The notes under the pieces are model-generated. The model was not told the origin of the DNA and ran no database searches. It worked only from the letters and a program-made list of their open reading frames with translations. The translations under genes and the position numbers were made by a program. A stretch of 64,000 nucleotides of DNA from Kitasatospora albolonga (GTDB taxonomy: Bacteria; Actinomycetota; Actinomycetes; Streptomycetales; Streptomycetaceae), in NCBI GenBank assembly GCA_002082585.1, contig CP020563.1:1-64000 (forward strand), written 5' to 3'. How positions within the stretch are numbered: the first letter of the stretch is position 1; every line of letters begins with the position of its first letter. Below are positions 1 to 11,780 of this stretch, piece after piece.

Positions 1-128
1 GTCTCCTCCCGTCGGCTGAATCCCCCGTGGCCAGGGCCTTTTAGGATCTTTTCCGGGGGCCGGTTCCCTCGGCAGGGAAAATCATTCAGTGCGTGGGGGC
101 GTTCCGCGCGTGTGGAGAACGGACCTAC

Positions 129-3100
129 ATGCCTGTGAACGACGACATGACGCTGCTGGATGTCCTGCTGGGCGCGGTCCGTGAGGCTCCCGGGCAGGTC
201 GTCGTCCATGTGCGCGGCGACGGCAGCGAACTGACCGTCACTCTGCGCGAACTCCTCGACGACGCGCTGCGCGTGGCCGGCGGCCTCCGTGGGGCCGGGG
301 TCGCGCCGGGGACCTGTGTGCCGCTGCTGGCCGACCGCAGCGAGGACTTCCAGCCGATGTTCTGGGGTGCGCTCGCCGCGGGGCTCGTGCCCGTGCCGCT
401 GGCCCCCGACGCCCGGCGTGTCCTGCCGGTCTGGGAGCACCTGGGGCGGCCGCCGCTCGTCGTGGACGCGGCCTCCTCGCCGGTGGTGGCTGAACTCCCC
501 GGTGGCGTAACTTCTCTGACGGTTGATGTGCTGCGGGAGGGTCCCGTGCTGCGGGAGCCCGTCCGGGCCGGGGCGGACCAGGTCGCGTTCGTGCAGTTCT
601 CCTCCGGGAGCACCGGTGCGCCCAAGGGGGTGGAGGTCACCCATCGTGCGGTGCTCGCCAACCTGGAGCAGATACGGGGCGCCTCGGCCCTGGGCCCGGA
701 CGACGTCGTGGTCAGCTGGATGCCGTACTTCCACGACATGGGACTCATCGGTACCCACCTCGCCCCCCTGGCCGCCCGGGCCAAGCAGATCAAGATCGGG
801 CCGCTGGCCTTCGCGAAACGGCCCCAGGTGTGGTTCGAGGCCGCCGCCCGGCACCGGGGCACCGTGCTCTCCGCCGCCAACTTCGCCCTGGCCCTGGCCG
901 TACGGCGGGTCCCCGACGAAACCCTCGCGCGGCTGGACCTCTCCGCCGTGCGGCTGATGCTCGTGGGCGCCGAGCCCATCGCTCCTGCGGTATGGCGGGA
1001 CTTCGCCCGCAAGACGCGCCCGGCCAGGCTCGCCGCCTCGGCCGCCCAGCCGGTCTACGGGCTGGCCGAAGCCACCCTCGCCGTGACCTTCCCGCCCCCC
1101 GGAGAAACCGCCCGGCCCCTCGCCCTGGACCGCGCCTCACTCAGCCGGGGAGCAGCGGTCGACGCCGTAACAGGCTGCGGGAGCGAAGGGGTTGTCGAGC
1201 TGATGGACGTCGGGCCGCCCGTGGCGGGCTGCGCCGTACGGATCACCGACGAGGAGGGGAGGGACCTCGGTGAACGAAGAGTCGGGCACATCATGGTCAG
1301 CGGGCCCCAGCTCGCCCGTGGCTACCACGGCCTCCCCCACGTGAGTGCCGGCGTGTTCGCCGACGGGTGGCTGCGGACCGGCGACCTCGGGTTCCTGCGC
1401 AACGGACGGCTGTGCGTCACCGGGCGGCACAAGGACGTCCTGTTCCTCAACGGGCGCACCTTCCACGCCCCGGACATGGAAGCGGTCGCCGCGGCCACCC
1501 CCGGGCTGCCTCCGGGCGCCCCTGCGGTGATCGGCTCGACCGACCCCGTGACCGGTGCGGAACGCGTCGTGGTGTTCGTCCCCTGGGCCCGCCCCCCTCA
1601 GGAGGCCCAGGAGGTGCTCGACCAGGTCGCCTCCCGGGTACGCGAAGCTCTCCTCCACGACGATGTACGGGTGCTGGCCCTGCCCCCGGCCGCGTTCCCC
1701 CGTACCACGAGCGGGAAGCTCCAGCGGCAGCGTCTGCGGGAGCGGTTCGAGGCCGGGGAGCAGGAAGAGCTGAGGGGCGGGGAGAAGCCGGGCGGCCGGG
1801 AAGGGCCGGGGAGCGGGGAGAAGCCGAGGGGCGGAGAGAAGTCGGAGGGTGGAGAGGAACCGGGGGGCCGGGAAGCGCCCGGGGGCGGAGCGGAGCCGGA
1901 AGGCCGGGAAGCGCCGGGCGGCCGGGAGAAGCCGGAAGGCGGGGAACCGGCCGGGGCTGGGGGTGTGGGCGGGCGGTCCGGGCGCGTCGGCGCTCCCCGT
2001 ACGCGGTCGGAGACCGAACAGGCCGTACGGGAGGTGTGGGCGCGTGTGCTGGGTCTTCCCGCGCCGTCCATCGGGCGCGACCAGCCGTTCGGGAGCCTCG
2101 GCGGGACGTCTCTGCGGGCCATGGAGGTTCTCGCCGGGCTGGAGGACGCCTTCGGTGTGACTCTGCCTCCGGCGGTGATCCGCGACCACGGGACCGTCGC
2201 CGCGCTCGCCGGTCATCTTCTGACCGCTGTCCCGGATCGTTCGCCGTCCGCCCTGGACGCCCCGGAGAGCGAGCGGCGGGCGAGCCGGAACAGCGGTCAG
2301 GGCAACCCCGTCGCAGCTGTCATCTCGATGGCGTGCCGGTTCCCCGGCGCCGATACCCCCGAGGCGTTCTGGGACCTGCTCAGCAGCGGACACGACGCCG
2401 TCACCCCCGTACCGGAAGAGCGGTGGAACGAGCAGGGGGCGGCGGAGGGGAAGCGCTGGGCGGGCCTGCTCGACGGGGTGGACCGGTTCGATGCCGAATA
2501 CTTCGGCATCGGCGAGGAGGAGGCCCGCGCGCTGGACCCGCAGGCGCGGCTCTTCCTGGAACTCGCGCACGAGGCCCTGGAGCGGGCCGGATACGCCGGG
2601 CCCCGACGGCGCGGGCGCAGGATCGGTGTCTTCGCCGCCGTCGGGGACAGCGGCTACCGGAGCGTCCTGGACCGCGCCCGCGCCGAGGGGGTTCCTGTGC
2701 ACGGTGCTCTCACCGGGAACCTGCCCAGCCTCATCGCCGCCCGGGTCTCCCAGAGCCTCGACCTCGACGGGCCGGCCCTCGCCGTGGACACCGCCTGCTC
2801 GTCGGGGCTGGTGGCCCTGCACCTGGCACGGCGCAGCCTCCTGGACGGCGAGTGCGACCTCGCCGTCGTCGGCGGTGTCAACCTCCACCTCACCTCCACC
2901 GGCCACCGGCTGCTGGAGGAGGCGCAGGCTCTCTCCCCCACCGGCCGCAGCCGCGCCTTCAGCGCCCGTGCCGACGGTTTCGTACCCGGCGAGGGCGGCG
3001 CCGCCCTCGTCCTGACCCGGCTGGACACCGCCCGCACCACCGGCGACCCGGTACTCGCGGTGGTCCGGGGCACGGCCGTCAACAACGACGGCCGGTCGAT

Positions 3101-3764
3101 GAGCCTCATGGCACCCAACCCGCTGCGGCAGCGCGAGGTCATCACCCGGGCGTACGAGGAAGCCGGTACCGACCCCGCCGCGGTCTCCTACGTGGAGGCC
3201 CACGGCACGGGTACGGCCGTGGGTGACCCGATCGAGCTGCGGTCGCTCGCCCACGCCTTTCCCGTACGGGCTGATGGCGAGCCCCGGCTGCTCGGTTCGG
3301 TGAAGACGAACATCGGCCATCTCCTCAACGCGGCCGCCCTGCCCTCCCTGGTGAAGGTCGTCCTCGCCCTGGGCCACCGCAGGCTCCCCGCATCGCTCCA
3401 CCACGCACCGCCCGCGCCGGGGCTCGCACCCGCCGGGTTCTCCGTGGTGACCGAGGCCCGGGAGTGGACCGGTGCCGGGCCGCTCGTGGCGGGCGTCAAC
3501 GCCTTCGGGTTCGGCGGCACCAACGCACACGCCGTCCTCGAACAGGCCCGCCCCCCGCCCCCGCACCCCGTCCGCCGGCCACGGCACCGGGCCCCATCTG
3601 CTGACCCTGTCGGCCCGCAGCGCCGCCGGACTCCGGGAGGCGGCAGCACAGCTGGCCGCCCGCCTGGACGAGCACCCGGAGCTCGACGAAGGGGACGTCT
3701 GCCTGAGCGCGAGCACATCCCGCGACGAGGGCCCCCACCGCCTCGCCGTCGTCGCGGACGGTGA
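129..3764 (+). CDS. Hybrid synthase, N-terminal part: FAAL-ACP-KS
   Basis: Loading and first condensing part of a large PKS/NRPS. Residues about 10-550 are a fatty-acyl-AMP ligase, with [11 protein letters not shown] near residue 158 and [10 protein letters not shown] near 310. Such ligases activate a free fatty acid and pass it to an ACP. A Gly/Glu/Lys repeat linker (about 545-620) leads to an ACP with the phosphopantetheine serine in GGTSLRAM (about 660). A ketosynthase follows, with the active Cys in DTACSSG (residue 890) and the His residues in EAHGTGT and KTNIGH. The ATG at 129 was chosen because GGAG lies 11 nt upstream; a GTG at 93 is also in frame. Recognisable protein ends at [16 protein letters not shown] near 3545. 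The last 70 codons are out of frame, and the synthase continues in another frame downstream. The domain calls are seen; the lipid substrate is unknown. Confidence 0.88.
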   Translation: MPVNDDMTLLDVLLGAVREAPGQVVVHVRGDGSELTVTLRELLDDALRVAGGLRGAGVAPGTCVPLLADRSEDFQPMFWGALAAGLVPVPLAPDARRVLPVWEHLGRPPLVVDAASSPVVAELPGGVTSLTVDVLREGPVLREPVRAGADQVAFVQFSSGSTGAPKGVEVTHRAVLANLEQIRGASALGPDDVVVSWMPYFHDMGLIGTHLAPLAARAKQIKIGPLAFAKRPQVWFEAAARHRGTVLSAANFALALAVRRVPDETLARLDLSAVRLMLVGAEPIAPAVWRDFARKTRPARLAASAAQPVYGLAEATLAVTFPPPGETARPLALDRASLSRGAAVDAVTGCGSEGVVELMDVGPPVAGCAVRITDEEGRDLGERRVGHIMVSGPQLARGYHGLPHVSAGVFADGWLRTGDLGFLRNGRLCVTGRHKDVLFLNGRTFHAPDMEAVAAATPGLPPGAPAVIGSTDPVTGAERVVVFVPWARPPQEAQEVLDQVASRVREALLHDDVRVLALPPAAFPRTTSGKLQRQRLRERFEAGEQEELRGGEKPGGREGPGSGEKPRGGEKSEGGEEPGGREAPGGGAEPEGREAPGGREKPEGGEPAGAGGVGGRSGRVGAPRTRSETEQAVREVWARVLGLPAPSIGRDQPFGSLGGTSLRAMEVLAGLEDAFGVTLPPAVIRDHGTVAALAGHLLTAVPDRSPSALDAPESERRASRNSGQGNPVAAVISMACRFPGADTPEAFWDLLSSGHDAVTPVPEERWNEQGAAEGKRWAGLLDGVDRFDAEYFGIGEEEARALDPQARLFLELAHEALERAGYAGPRRRGRRIGVFAAVGDSGYRSVLDRARAEGVPVHGALTGNLPSLIAARVSQSLDLDGPALAVDTACSSGLVALHLARRSLLDGECDLAVVGGVNLHLTSTGHRLLEEAQALSPTGRSRAFSARADGFVPGEGGAALVLTRLDTARTTGDPVLAVVRGTAVNNDGRSMSLMAPNPLRQREVITRAYEEAGTDPAAVSYVEAHGTGTAVGDPIELRSLAHAFPVRADGEPRLLGSVKTNIGHLLNAAALPSLVKVVLALGHRRLPASLHHAPPAPGLAPAGFSVVTEAREWTGAGPLVAGVNAFGFGGTNAHAVLEQARPPPPHPVRRPRHRAPSADPVGPQRRRTPGGGSTAGRPPGRAPGARRRGRLPEREHIPRRGPPPPRRRRGR
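1766..1965 (+). repeat. Degenerate tandem repeat in FAAL-ACP linker
   Basis: Purine-rich degenerate units of roughly 21-24 nt (core ggcggggagaagccg / ggccgggaagc) encode alternating GGEKP and GREAP pieces. The run sits exactly between the ligase and the ACP, so it is an expanded flexible linker, not a separate element. Confidence 0.7.
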
Positions 3765-4880
3765 TCTGCGGGACCGGCTCGGCATGCCTGCCGCACGCAT
3801 CGAGGGCCTTGCCCCCAACCGGGCACGCCTGGTCTTCCTGTTTCCCGGGCAGGGCGCCCGGTCCCGGGCCGGGACCGGGCCCTGTACCGTACGGCGCCGG
3901 TGTTCCGCGACACCCTGGACGAGGCGTCCGCGCTTGCCGGGCCGTGAACGGGCGGCCCCTTGTGGACTGGGCCCTGGACCCCGGGACGGACCCCGCCGGC
4001 CGGACCATGACGGAGGTGGCGCAGCCTCTGCTCGTCGCTTCCGGGGTCGCCCTCGCCCGGCAGCTGCGGACTGGGGCGTGGAGCCCGACGCCGTCGCCGG
4101 GCACAGCGTCGGGGAGATCACCGCCGCCTGTACCGCCGGGATACTGACCCTGAAGGACGCCGTACGGTTCGCGGCCGAACGCGGCCGCCTGATGGGACGC
4201 TCACCGGGCCCGGCGCCATGCTCGCCGTCCGCGCCGCAGAGAAGCCCGCCGCCGACGCGGTCGCCGACACGGTGGCCGGGGCCGGCGGTGACCTCACCGT
4301 GGCCGCGTACAACGGCCCCGGGCTCCAGGTCCTCTCCGGCACCGTCCCCGCCGTCGAACGCGCCGCCCGCGACCTCAGCGCCCGGGTGTCCCCGTACGCC
4401 GCCTGCACGTCTCGCGCGCCTTCCACTCACCGCTCATGCAGCCGGTCGCCGGCCGGCTCGCCGACGCCGCCCGCGCACTCACCCTCCACCCCCGGCCATC
4501 GCGCTGATGAGCACCGTCACCGCACAGTGGCAGCCCGTCCTCAGCCCCGAGTACCTGCGCGGCCACGCCCTGCGGCCCGTGCTGTTCGGGGCCGCCGTGG
4601 AGCGCATGGCCGGGGAGGGATTCGACACGTTCGTGGAGATCGGGCACGGGCGACCCTGTCGGGCGCGGCCCACGCGGCAGCAGCGGCTGCGACCGCGGAT
4701 ACGGATGCGACGGCTTCGGCTGCGGATGCGGCTTCGGCGGCTTCGACTGCGGCTGCGGCTGCGGCTTCGACTGCTGCTGGGCTGGGGTACGGCGTGCGGG
4801 AGGCCCGGACGCCAGTGGCGGCGGGAACACCGGAACCGAAGGCAGCCCCAGCGGCGGCGGCAGTGGTCCGTGCGGGCGGG
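3550..4880 (+). pseudogene. Acyltransferase (AT) domain of the synthase, frame-broken
   Basis: Continuation of the synthase. Read across successive frames it gives the KS-AT linker ([12 protein letters not shown]), [28 protein letters not shown], the nucleophile motif GHSVGE, then RAFHSPLM and FVEIGHG. The serine in GHSVGE and the HAFH-like RAFH box are the marks of a malonyl-CoA-specific AT. Breaks lie near 3555, 3860, 3940, 4069, 4210, 4392, 4490 and 4650. At most of them adding one G or C to a short G/C run restores the frame (for example cgg-actgg at 4069). Amino-acid conservation between breaks is good. The piece ends in an Ala/Thr/Asp-rich low-complexity linker (about 4680-4870). Either a decayed gene or sequence error; the uniform direction of the shifts favours error. 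Confidence 0.75.
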
Positions 4881-4882
4881 TA

Positions 4883-6375
4883 ATGGTGATACCCGCCCTG
4901 CCGGGAGACTCCGGCGACCGGCCGCTGCGGCACGACGGGCGCGGCGCGCTCCTGGAGACCGCCGGGCGGCTGTGGGCGCGCGGTGTACCGCTGGACCGCA
5001 CCTCGCTCGACACCGGCCACCAGCGGGTTCCGGTGCCTCCCTACCCCTTCCAGCGGCGGCGGTACTGGGCCGCCGACCCGCCGGTGAACCCGCTGCTCCA
5101 CCAGGTGCTGTGGGAGGACGCCCCCCTGCCCGAAACCCTGCCGGACGCGGCGCTTTCCGTGCTGCTGACCGGGTCTGACGCCCCGTCGGCCGACCGGCTC
5201 GCCGGGAGCTCTCCGCCGCGGGCCTGCGCCTGCACGCCCCGGGCGACGGGCCGCCGGACGCCGTGGTCCTGGTGGCCGGCCCGCGCCCGCCCAGGACGAC
5301 GCCGACACGCTCGGGGCGGCGCAGAATGCCGCACTGGCCGCCTTCGACGAGGCTCTCGCCCTGCTCGATGCGACCCAGGCCGGCCGGCTGGTCGTGCTCA
5401 CGGAAGACGTCCACACCACGGGCGCCGCCCCCGAACGGCCGCGGCCGGCCCACGCCATGCTGAACGGGCTGCTGCTGGCCCTGCCTCAGGAGACCCCGGG
5501 CTGCTCGGCCACCGCCCTCGACCTCTGCTCACTGGACACCCCCGCCCAGCGGCTCGACGCCGTACTCGCCGAACTCCGGGCACACACCGCCCCCGGGCAG
5601 GCCACCACCGTCGCCCGGCGTGCGGGCCGCAGACTCGTCCGTGGCACCGTCCCCCTGGCACCGGGCACCGCGGCACCGCCCCCGCTGCCGCCCGACGGGA
5701 CCTTCCTCATCACCGGAGGCGGCGGCGGAATCGGCGGCGCGCTCGCCCGGGACCTGGCCGCACGCGGCCGCCCCACCCTCGTACTCGCCGGGCGCTCACC
5801 CGGCCCCCCGCCGGACTCCTCGAGGAACTCCGCACGCTCGGCGCAACCGCCCACTACCACACGGCCGACATCACCTCCGAGCAGGACACCGACACACTCC
5901 TCTCCCAGCTGCCGCGCCTGGACGCCCTGTTCCACGCGGCCGGAGTGGTACGCCCCGGCACCCTGCGCAACCGGAACACGGACGAGACCGCCCAGGCCCT
6001 GGCCGCCAAGACCCGGGGCACCGTGCTGCTCTCCCTCGGGCTGCGACGGCACGGCCTCCACCCCGCGGTCTGCGTGGCGTTCTCCTCGGTCTGCGCCCTG
6101 CTCCCCGGCCTGGCGGGCGCCCTGGGCGACTACGCCGGAGCCAACGCCTTCCTCGACGCGTTCGCCGCGTCGCAGCGGCGGGCGGGCAGGCCGTGGCAGT
6201 CCGTGAACCTCGCCGCGATCGCCGGGACGGGCATGGCCACCGGTCTCGGCACACGGACGGCGCCGGGCCCCGCCCCCGTACAACGGGCCGGAAGCCTGCC
6301 GGTCGCCACCGCACCCGCCCTGGCGGCACTCCGTACGGCCTGCGGGCCGATACCGCACAGGTACTGCTCGCCGAT
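4883..6375 (+). pseudogene. Ketoreductase (KR) domain and preceding linker, frame-broken
   Basis: Begins with the typical post-AT stretch ending [11 protein letters not shown] and continues into a ketoreductase. The NADPH-binding loop is TFLITGGGGGIGGALA (about 5700) and the core has HAAGVVRPGTL, AFSSVCALLPG and GDYAGANAFLDAFA. The catalytic Ser and Tyr are therefore present, so the domain would be able to reduce a beta-keto thioester if the frame were whole. The LDD signature of B-type ketoreductases is absent (VVRPGTL in its place), so alcohol stereochemistry cannot be read with confidence. Breaks lie near 5203, 5288, 5805 and 6340, each restored by one added G or C. No dehydratase or enoylreductase is present, so the module should leave a beta-hydroxy group. 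Confidence 0.75.
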
Positions 6376-6539
6376 CTGACACCCCCGGCCCCCCACCCGC
6401 CCTCACCCCCGCACACGCCCTCACCCCCGCACACGCCGTCTGCCCCGCACAGGCCGTCGTCCTTGAACGAGCCGTCGTCCGCGCCGTTGAGCAGCCCGGC
6501 GCCCGCCACGGAGCGGATACCCGGCAGCGGCACCCGTAC

Positions 6540-6800
6540 GGAAACGGGTACCGGCACCGCCGCCCTGCTGCGCCGGCTCCTGGCCGGTGCGCTGCGGCTG
6601 CCGCCCGCCCAGATCCCCGACGACGAGCCGTTCCTCACCCTGGACTCGACTCACTCGCCGCCGTCGACCTCGTACGGCAGCTCGAACGCGAACTGGGCAC
6701 CGCGCTGCCCGCCACACTCTTCTTCGAGTACCGGACCGTCCGCGAACTCGCCGCACACCTCGACACCCCCACCGACCCCCCACCAACACCCCCGGTGCCC
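6540..6800 (+). pseudogene. Second acyl carrier protein domain, frame-broken
   Basis: Helical carrier domain reading LLRRLLAGALRLPPAQIPDDEPFLTL, then LDSLAAVDLVRQLERELG after a frame change at about 6640. Adding one base before ggactcgactca rebuilds the expected LGLDSL motif that carries the phosphopantetheine serine. It ends VRELAAHL and runs directly into a condensation domain, marking the PKS-to-NRPS handover. A Pro/Ser/His-rich repeat linker (about 6380-6480, ccgcacacgccctcaccc units) separates it from the KR. Confidence 0.7.
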
Positions 6801-8236
6801 CCAGTAGCCCTGGCGGCCCCCTCCCCCGTCGCGGACGGCGTACCGTTCCCGCTCACCCCCGTCCAACTGGCCCTCCACACCAGCAGCCGGCTCCACCCCG
6901 GCCTCCCGGCCCACGGCTACGTCCGCCAGACCGTCCAGGGCCCCCTGGACACCGGACTCCTCGAACACGCACTCACCGCGCTCGCCGACCGGCACACCAT
7001 GCTCCGCCTCCGCATCCACAACAGCAGCAACGACAACAGCACAGCAGGCCCTCAGCAGCACATCGCACCGCCCACAGCACTGTCCGCCTGGTACGAGGCA
7101 CGGGAGTGCCACGGCCGGATCGAGGACCTCGAAACCGCCCTGCGCAACCGGCCCTTCGACCTGGCCGCCGAACCCCCCGTACGCGCACTCCTCGCCCGGG
7201 AAAGCCCGGACCTGGCCCATCTCGTGCTGGTGATCCACCACGCCGCCGGGGACGGCTACAGCCTCAACGTCCTCGCCCAGGAGCTCTGGGCCCTCTACAC
7301 CGCTCTCACCCACGGGCAGCCCCTCCAAAAGGAAGAGGGCGGGGGCAAAAAGGAGGGAGGGGGCGCGCCGCCACTGCCCGCCCTCGCCGCCGACTTCGCC
7401 CGGTACGCGGCCGCGGCCGCCCAGGAGCGCTCCTCCACGACGGGCTCCACCGCCCTCGCCGCCGACCTGCGGTACTGGTCACACCGGCTGACCGGCCGGA
7501 CGGAACACTGCAACTGCCCTACGACAGCGACCCCGCCACCCTCCCCGCGGCTCCCCTGACCGCCCACCAGAGCGCCCTCACCCCGGCACTCACCACCCTG
7601 CTGGAAGAACGCGCCGCCGCCCACGGAGTCAGCCTGTTCCACCTCCTGCTCGCCACCCAGATACGCTGCCTGGCCCGCTGGAGCGGACAGCGCGGGATCA
7701 CCGTCAACGTCGCCCGCGCCCGGCGCGAGGGACGGCTACCGGGCCTGGACCGGCTCGTCGGGCCACTGGCCGACACCCTCCCCCTCCTCTGCGAGACCGA
7801 CCCGGACGAACCGGTATGGGCCCTGGCCGAACGGGTCGGGCGGATCTGGCTGGAGAACGAGCAGCACGCAACACCCACCAGCCTCGACCTGGCCCGGCTG
7901 CTGCCCCCGGGCCGACCGGGCACAGGGCTGCGGACAGCGAGCCCGGCCGGTTTCAGCTTCGCCCGCTTCCCCGCCACCCTCGACGAACACTGCCCGGTGA
8001 CCGTACGGCCGACCGCAGCCGGAACCGGAACCCCCACAACCCGCCTCAGCCTGCTGTGCTGGCAGGACGGCACAACCCTGCGCCTCTCCTGGAACTACCC
8101 CGCCCGCCTCTTCGACCCGGCAACAGTGGCCCGCCTGGACCGCGACTTCCACAACGAACTGAGCACCCTCACCCCAGGAACCACCCCTGCCCCTGCCCAG
8201 GGAACCACCATCGTGGAACGGCTCCTCGCCCGGTTC
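6801..8236 (+). pseudogene. First NRPS condensation (C) domain, frame-broken once
   Basis: The condensation domain starts PFPLTPVQLALHTSS and carries the catalytic HHxxxDG motif as HHAAGDGYS near 7238. After one frame change near 7495 it continues as GTLQLPYDSDP, GVSLFHLLLAT, DRLVGPLADTLPLL and LSWNYPARLFDP. It would join the beta-hydroxy-acyl chain on the upstream ACP to the amino acid on the downstream PCP, giving an N-acylated amino acid. Apart from the single break the domain is complete and well conserved. This argues that the gene was under selection until very recently, or that the break is an error. Confidence 0.75.
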
Positions 8237-8239
8237 CGT

Positions 8240-9945
8240 GCCACCCCGACGCGGTCGCCGTCGACACCGGCACCAGCACCAGCACGGGGACGGGGACGGG
8301 GACGGGCATCGGACAGGCACCGGCACGGGAACGGGAACCGGAACGGGAACCGGAACGGGAACCGAAACGGAACCGGAACGGGAACCGGAACGGGAACCGA
8401 AACGGGAACCGGAACGGGAACCGGAACGGGAACCGGAACGGGAACCGGAACGGGAACCGGAACGGGAACCGGAACGGGGACAGGCACTTTGACGTACGGG
8501 GAACTCGACCGCGCCTCCCGCACACTGGCGGCCCGGCTCCTGGCCACCGGCGTCACCCCGGGAAGCCTCGTCGGACTCCTCACCGAACCCGGCCCCGACA
8601 CCGTCGTCTCGGTCGTCGCCGTCCTGCGCACAGGCGCGGCTGGGTACCGCTCGACCCCAGCCACCCGCCCGCACGCCTCACCGACCAGCTCACCCGCTCA
8701 GGCACCCGCACCGTCCTCTGCCACGCGGCCACCCGGGCGACGGGCGAAACCCTCGGCGACATCACCCTGATCTCCGCCGACACACCCGAGCCCGCCCCGC
8801 AGCAGACGGACGGCCCCGAAAAAGCCACCGCCCCGGACCGCCCCGCCGACCCGGACTCACTCGCCTACGTCATCTTCACCTCCGGGTCCACCGGCCGCCC
8901 CAAAGCCGTCCCGATCACCTACCGCTCGATGGAGAACTACCTCAACTGGGCCATCAGCACCTTCGGTTACAACGAGCACGACCGCCTCGCCCAGACCGCA
9001 TCCCTCTGCTTCGACGCCTCCGTACGCCAGCTCCTCGCCCCCTGCTCACCGGCGCGACCGTGGTCACCGTGGACCGGGACCTCCTGCGCGACCCGAACTC
9101 CTCCTGACACACGTCGAACGCACCCGGATCACCGTGTGGAGCTCCGTACCCACCCTCTGGGAACAGCTCCTCACCGCCTCCGAGGAACGGGTCCGCTCCG
9201 GCGCACCCCGCCCGACCTGTCGGCGCTGAGATGGCTCCACGTCGGCGGCGAGACCCTCTCACCCGCCCACGTACGCCGCTGGTTCGACCTCTTCGGCAGC
9301 AGCCAGCACATCGCCAACCTCTACGGCCCCACCGAAGCGACCATCAACACGACCTGCCACATCATCCGCACCCGCCCCGGCGACCACGTACGGCACCTGC
9401 CCATCGGCCGCCCCGTCTCCGGTACGGAGGTCGAGGTCGTCGGCCCCGACGGGGAGACCCGGCGGCCCGGCGAACCCGGCGAGCTCCTCATCACCGGGAC
9501 CGGGCTGACCCCCGGCTACCTCGGCGAACCGGCCCTGACCGAAGCCGCGTTCACAACCCGGCGGGGCAAACGCTGGTACCGCAGCGGCGACCGGGTACGG
9601 ATGTCCGAGGACGGCACCCTGGACTTCCTCGGACGCCTGGACGACCAGGTGAAAGTCCGGGGCAACCGGGTCGAGCCCGGCGAGATCGAAGCGGTGCTCC
9701 AGACCCACCCCGACATCACCCAGGCCGTCGTCCTCCTCCACGGCAAACGCCTCACCGCCTTCGTCACCCCCCGGCCCGGAACCCCCGGCCCGGACCCCAT
9801 GGCACTCCGCCTCCACCTCGCCCAGGCACTGCCGCCGTACATGCTCCCCTCCCGCATCACCACCCTGGACAAAATGCCCCTCACCGCACAGGCAAGATCG
9901 ACCGCCGCCAACTGCCCTCGCTCCACACGGACACGCCACCGGAAA
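8240..9945 (+). pseudogene. NRPS adenylation (A) domain, frame-broken
   Basis: Amino-acid-activating domain. Motifs in order: LTYGELDRASRTLAARL (A1-A2, about 8490), YVIFTSGSTGRPKAVP (A3), CFDASVRQLLAP (A4), NLYGPTEATIN (A5), GELLITGTGLTPGYLG (A6), WYRSGDRVR (A7), FLGRLDDQVKVRGNRVEPGEIE (A8) and KIDRRQLP (A10). Breaks lie near 8247, within the 8282-8484 repeat, and near 8640, 9045, 9094, 9195 and 9890. Aligned by eye to GrsA, the specificity residues read roughly D-A-R-S-H-G-L-I-N-K. Position 239 being Arg is unusual, and I do not recognise a substrate. The repeat splits the N-terminal strand region (AVAVDTG ... GTLTYGEL), an odd place for a long insertion. Confidence 0.75.
8282..8484 (+). repeat. 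12-bp tandem repeat (ggaaccggaacg) inside the A domain
   Basis: About 200 bp of near-perfect units of 6/12 bp (ggaaccggaacg and variants ggaaccgaaacg, ggggac). Read in the three frames it encodes Gly-Thr, Asn-Arg-Asn-Gly or Glu-Pro-Glu-Arg repeats with no stop. It lies between two conserved strands at the N-terminus of the adenylation domain, where family members usually have a short loop, and the frame changes somewhere inside it. Confidence 0.85.
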
Positions 9946-10060
9946 ACAGACACAAACACGAACACGAAACGGCGCACGAAACGGCGCACGAAACGGTGCA
10001 CGAAGCAGCGCACGAAGCAGCGCAGGAACAGCAGACGGCGGGGAAAGAGGAAGCGGCGGC
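9945..10060 (+). repeat. 15-bp repeat in A-PCP linker
   Basis: Repeats of the type gcgcacgaaacg / gcgcacgaagca encode HETAHETAHETVHEAAHEAAQ in the coding frame, between the end of the adenylation domain and the carrier domain. Confidence 0.65.
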
Positions 10061-10084
10061 AAAGCCCGGCAACACCCCCCGCAC

Positions 10085-10310
10085 ACCGCCCGTGACACCG
10101 ACCGAAATCCGGCTGGCCCGCATCTGGTCCGCACTGCTCCAGACCGACGACATATGCCGCGAGGACGACTTCTTCACCCTGGGCGGCGACTCCCTGCTCG
10201 TCCTCGAAGTATTCGCCCAACTGGAAAAGCAGCAGGGCGGGGTGCTCCCCCGGCCCACCGTCATCTACCACAACCGCACCCTCACCTCCCTCGCCGCCAC
10301 CCTGGACACC
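10085..10310 (+). pseudogene. NRPS peptidyl carrier protein (PCP) domain
   Basis: Carrier domain read in a single frame: TPTEIRLARIWSALLQTDDI, DDFFTLGGDSLLVLEVFAQLE and PRPTVIYHNRTLTSLAATL. The phosphopantetheine attachment serine is in GGDSLLV (about 10182). It belongs to the upstream adenylation domain and hands the chain to the second condensation domain. The domain itself is intact; it is listed as pseudogene only because the frame is broken on both sides. Confidence 0.8.
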
Positions 10311-10454
10311 ACCACAGCAGCAGACACCACCACCGCAGGCGCAGGCGCAGCGCAGCCCCGGTACGGAAAACAGACAGAGAGCCCCCGGCACAGAAACCCG
10401 GCACGACCCCGGCAGCAACGGACGACCAAGCCCGGACCAGGGCGGGGCCGGGCC

Positions 10455-11780
10455 GGGGCGGGCCCACGCCCTTCCCGCTCACACCCACCCAGCAGGGCTT
10501 CCTGCTGGCCGAGGCCATCGCACCGGGCACAACATCGTCCTGGATCACCCGGCTGCGCCTGCACGGCCCCCTCGACACCACCCGCTTCCAGAGCACCGTC
10601 GACACCCTCGTGGCCCGGCACCCCATGCTGCGCACCGTCTTCCCCGCCGGAACACGACCGGCCATCCAGCAGGAACTCCCGCCCTCCCTGCGCCTGCCCG
10701 TCGACTTCGAGACCCTCACCGACCCCCACGACGTGGAAACCCGGGTCGCCGCCGAACGCACACGCCGCTTCGAACCCTGGCCTGGCCACTGCTGCGCCTG
10801 CGCGTACTCACCCTCACCCCCGACGAACACGTCCTCCTGGTCCACGCCCACCACATCATCGGCGACGGATACAGCGCGGCACTCCTGATCCGCGAACTGA
10901 CAACCACGTACGACGCCCTGTCCCGGGGCGAGGACCCTGCCCTGCCCCACTGCGCGGCACCTTCCGCGACCACGCCACCCACCTCCCCGCACGAAACGGC
11001 TCGGCCACCTCAACAGGCCCCGAAACAGGCACTGTTACAGCGCAGCAGCCGGGCAGCGAGGACCGGTGGACACGGCTGAACGCGCCCTACCACCTGCCCG
11101 TACTGGGCAAGGAAGCCAAAAACAGCAGCCGGAAGACAACGGGCCCCCACACCCCCTTCCACACACACGGGTTCACGATCGGCACCGGCCAGGTGACAAA
11201 GCTCCGCGACCTCGCCTCCCGCAACAGCACCTCCCTCCACACCCCCGTACTCACCGCGTACTACCGGCACTCGCCACAACGACCGGGCAGAGCGACCTGA
11301 TACTCGGCCTCGCCGTCAGCGGCCGGAACCCCTCCCTGCCCGACGCACACCGGGTATTCGGCCCCTACGCCACCGCCGTACCCCTGCGCCCGGCCGGCCC
11401 GGAGTCCGGGCGGCCCCCACCGCGGGCTTCGAGAACGACCTGCGGCACATCGCCGCCGAGGCCACCGCAGCACAGATCCACGACGGCCCCGTGCCGGCCC
11501 TGCCCCACGGACTGCCCCTGACCTCACAGTTCTTCTTCACCTACCTCGACTTCACCGCCCTGGAACCACAGAGCGGACAGACACTGACCATCACCCAGGA
11601 CAACAGCGACAGCGAGTACACACCGCCTCCGGTCGGCACGGACGTATTCCTGGCCGCCGCCCTGGACTCCGGACGACTGCGGCTCACCTTCCGCGCATCG
11701 GCCACAGCACTCACCCCGCAAGACCTCGCCACCCTCGCAGACGCGGTACGCGACGACCTGAACCACGCCGCAGACACACC
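10455..11780 (+). pseudogene. Second condensation-type domain, frame-broken
   Basis: Starts FPLTPTQQGFLLAEA and has the catalytic motif HHxxxDG as HAHHIIGDGYS (about 10850), followed by LHTPVLTAYYRALA, LILGLAVSGRNPS and TSQFFFTYLDF near 11520. Breaks lie near 10430, 10785, 10950, 11265 and 11412. It is not followed by an A or PCP domain. It may therefore release the chain onto a free nucleophile, or act on an amino acid delivered by another protein; this is inference. Its tail runs into a Pro/Thr/Gly-rich linker with repeats at about 11860-12010 (ggggcagggaccggggcagg type). Confidence 0.7.

Noticed and set aside
1137..4430. A minus-strand open frame of nearly 1100 codons opposite the synthase
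   Set aside because: No recognisable domain, very Arg/Gly/Pro-rich, and the + strand carries clear FAAL, ACP, KS and AT motifs. It is a shadow of GC-rich coding DNA.
8282..8484. CRISPR-like or minisatellite array
   Set aside because: Units are 6/12 bp with no unique spacers, so it is a simple tandem repeat inside coding sequence.
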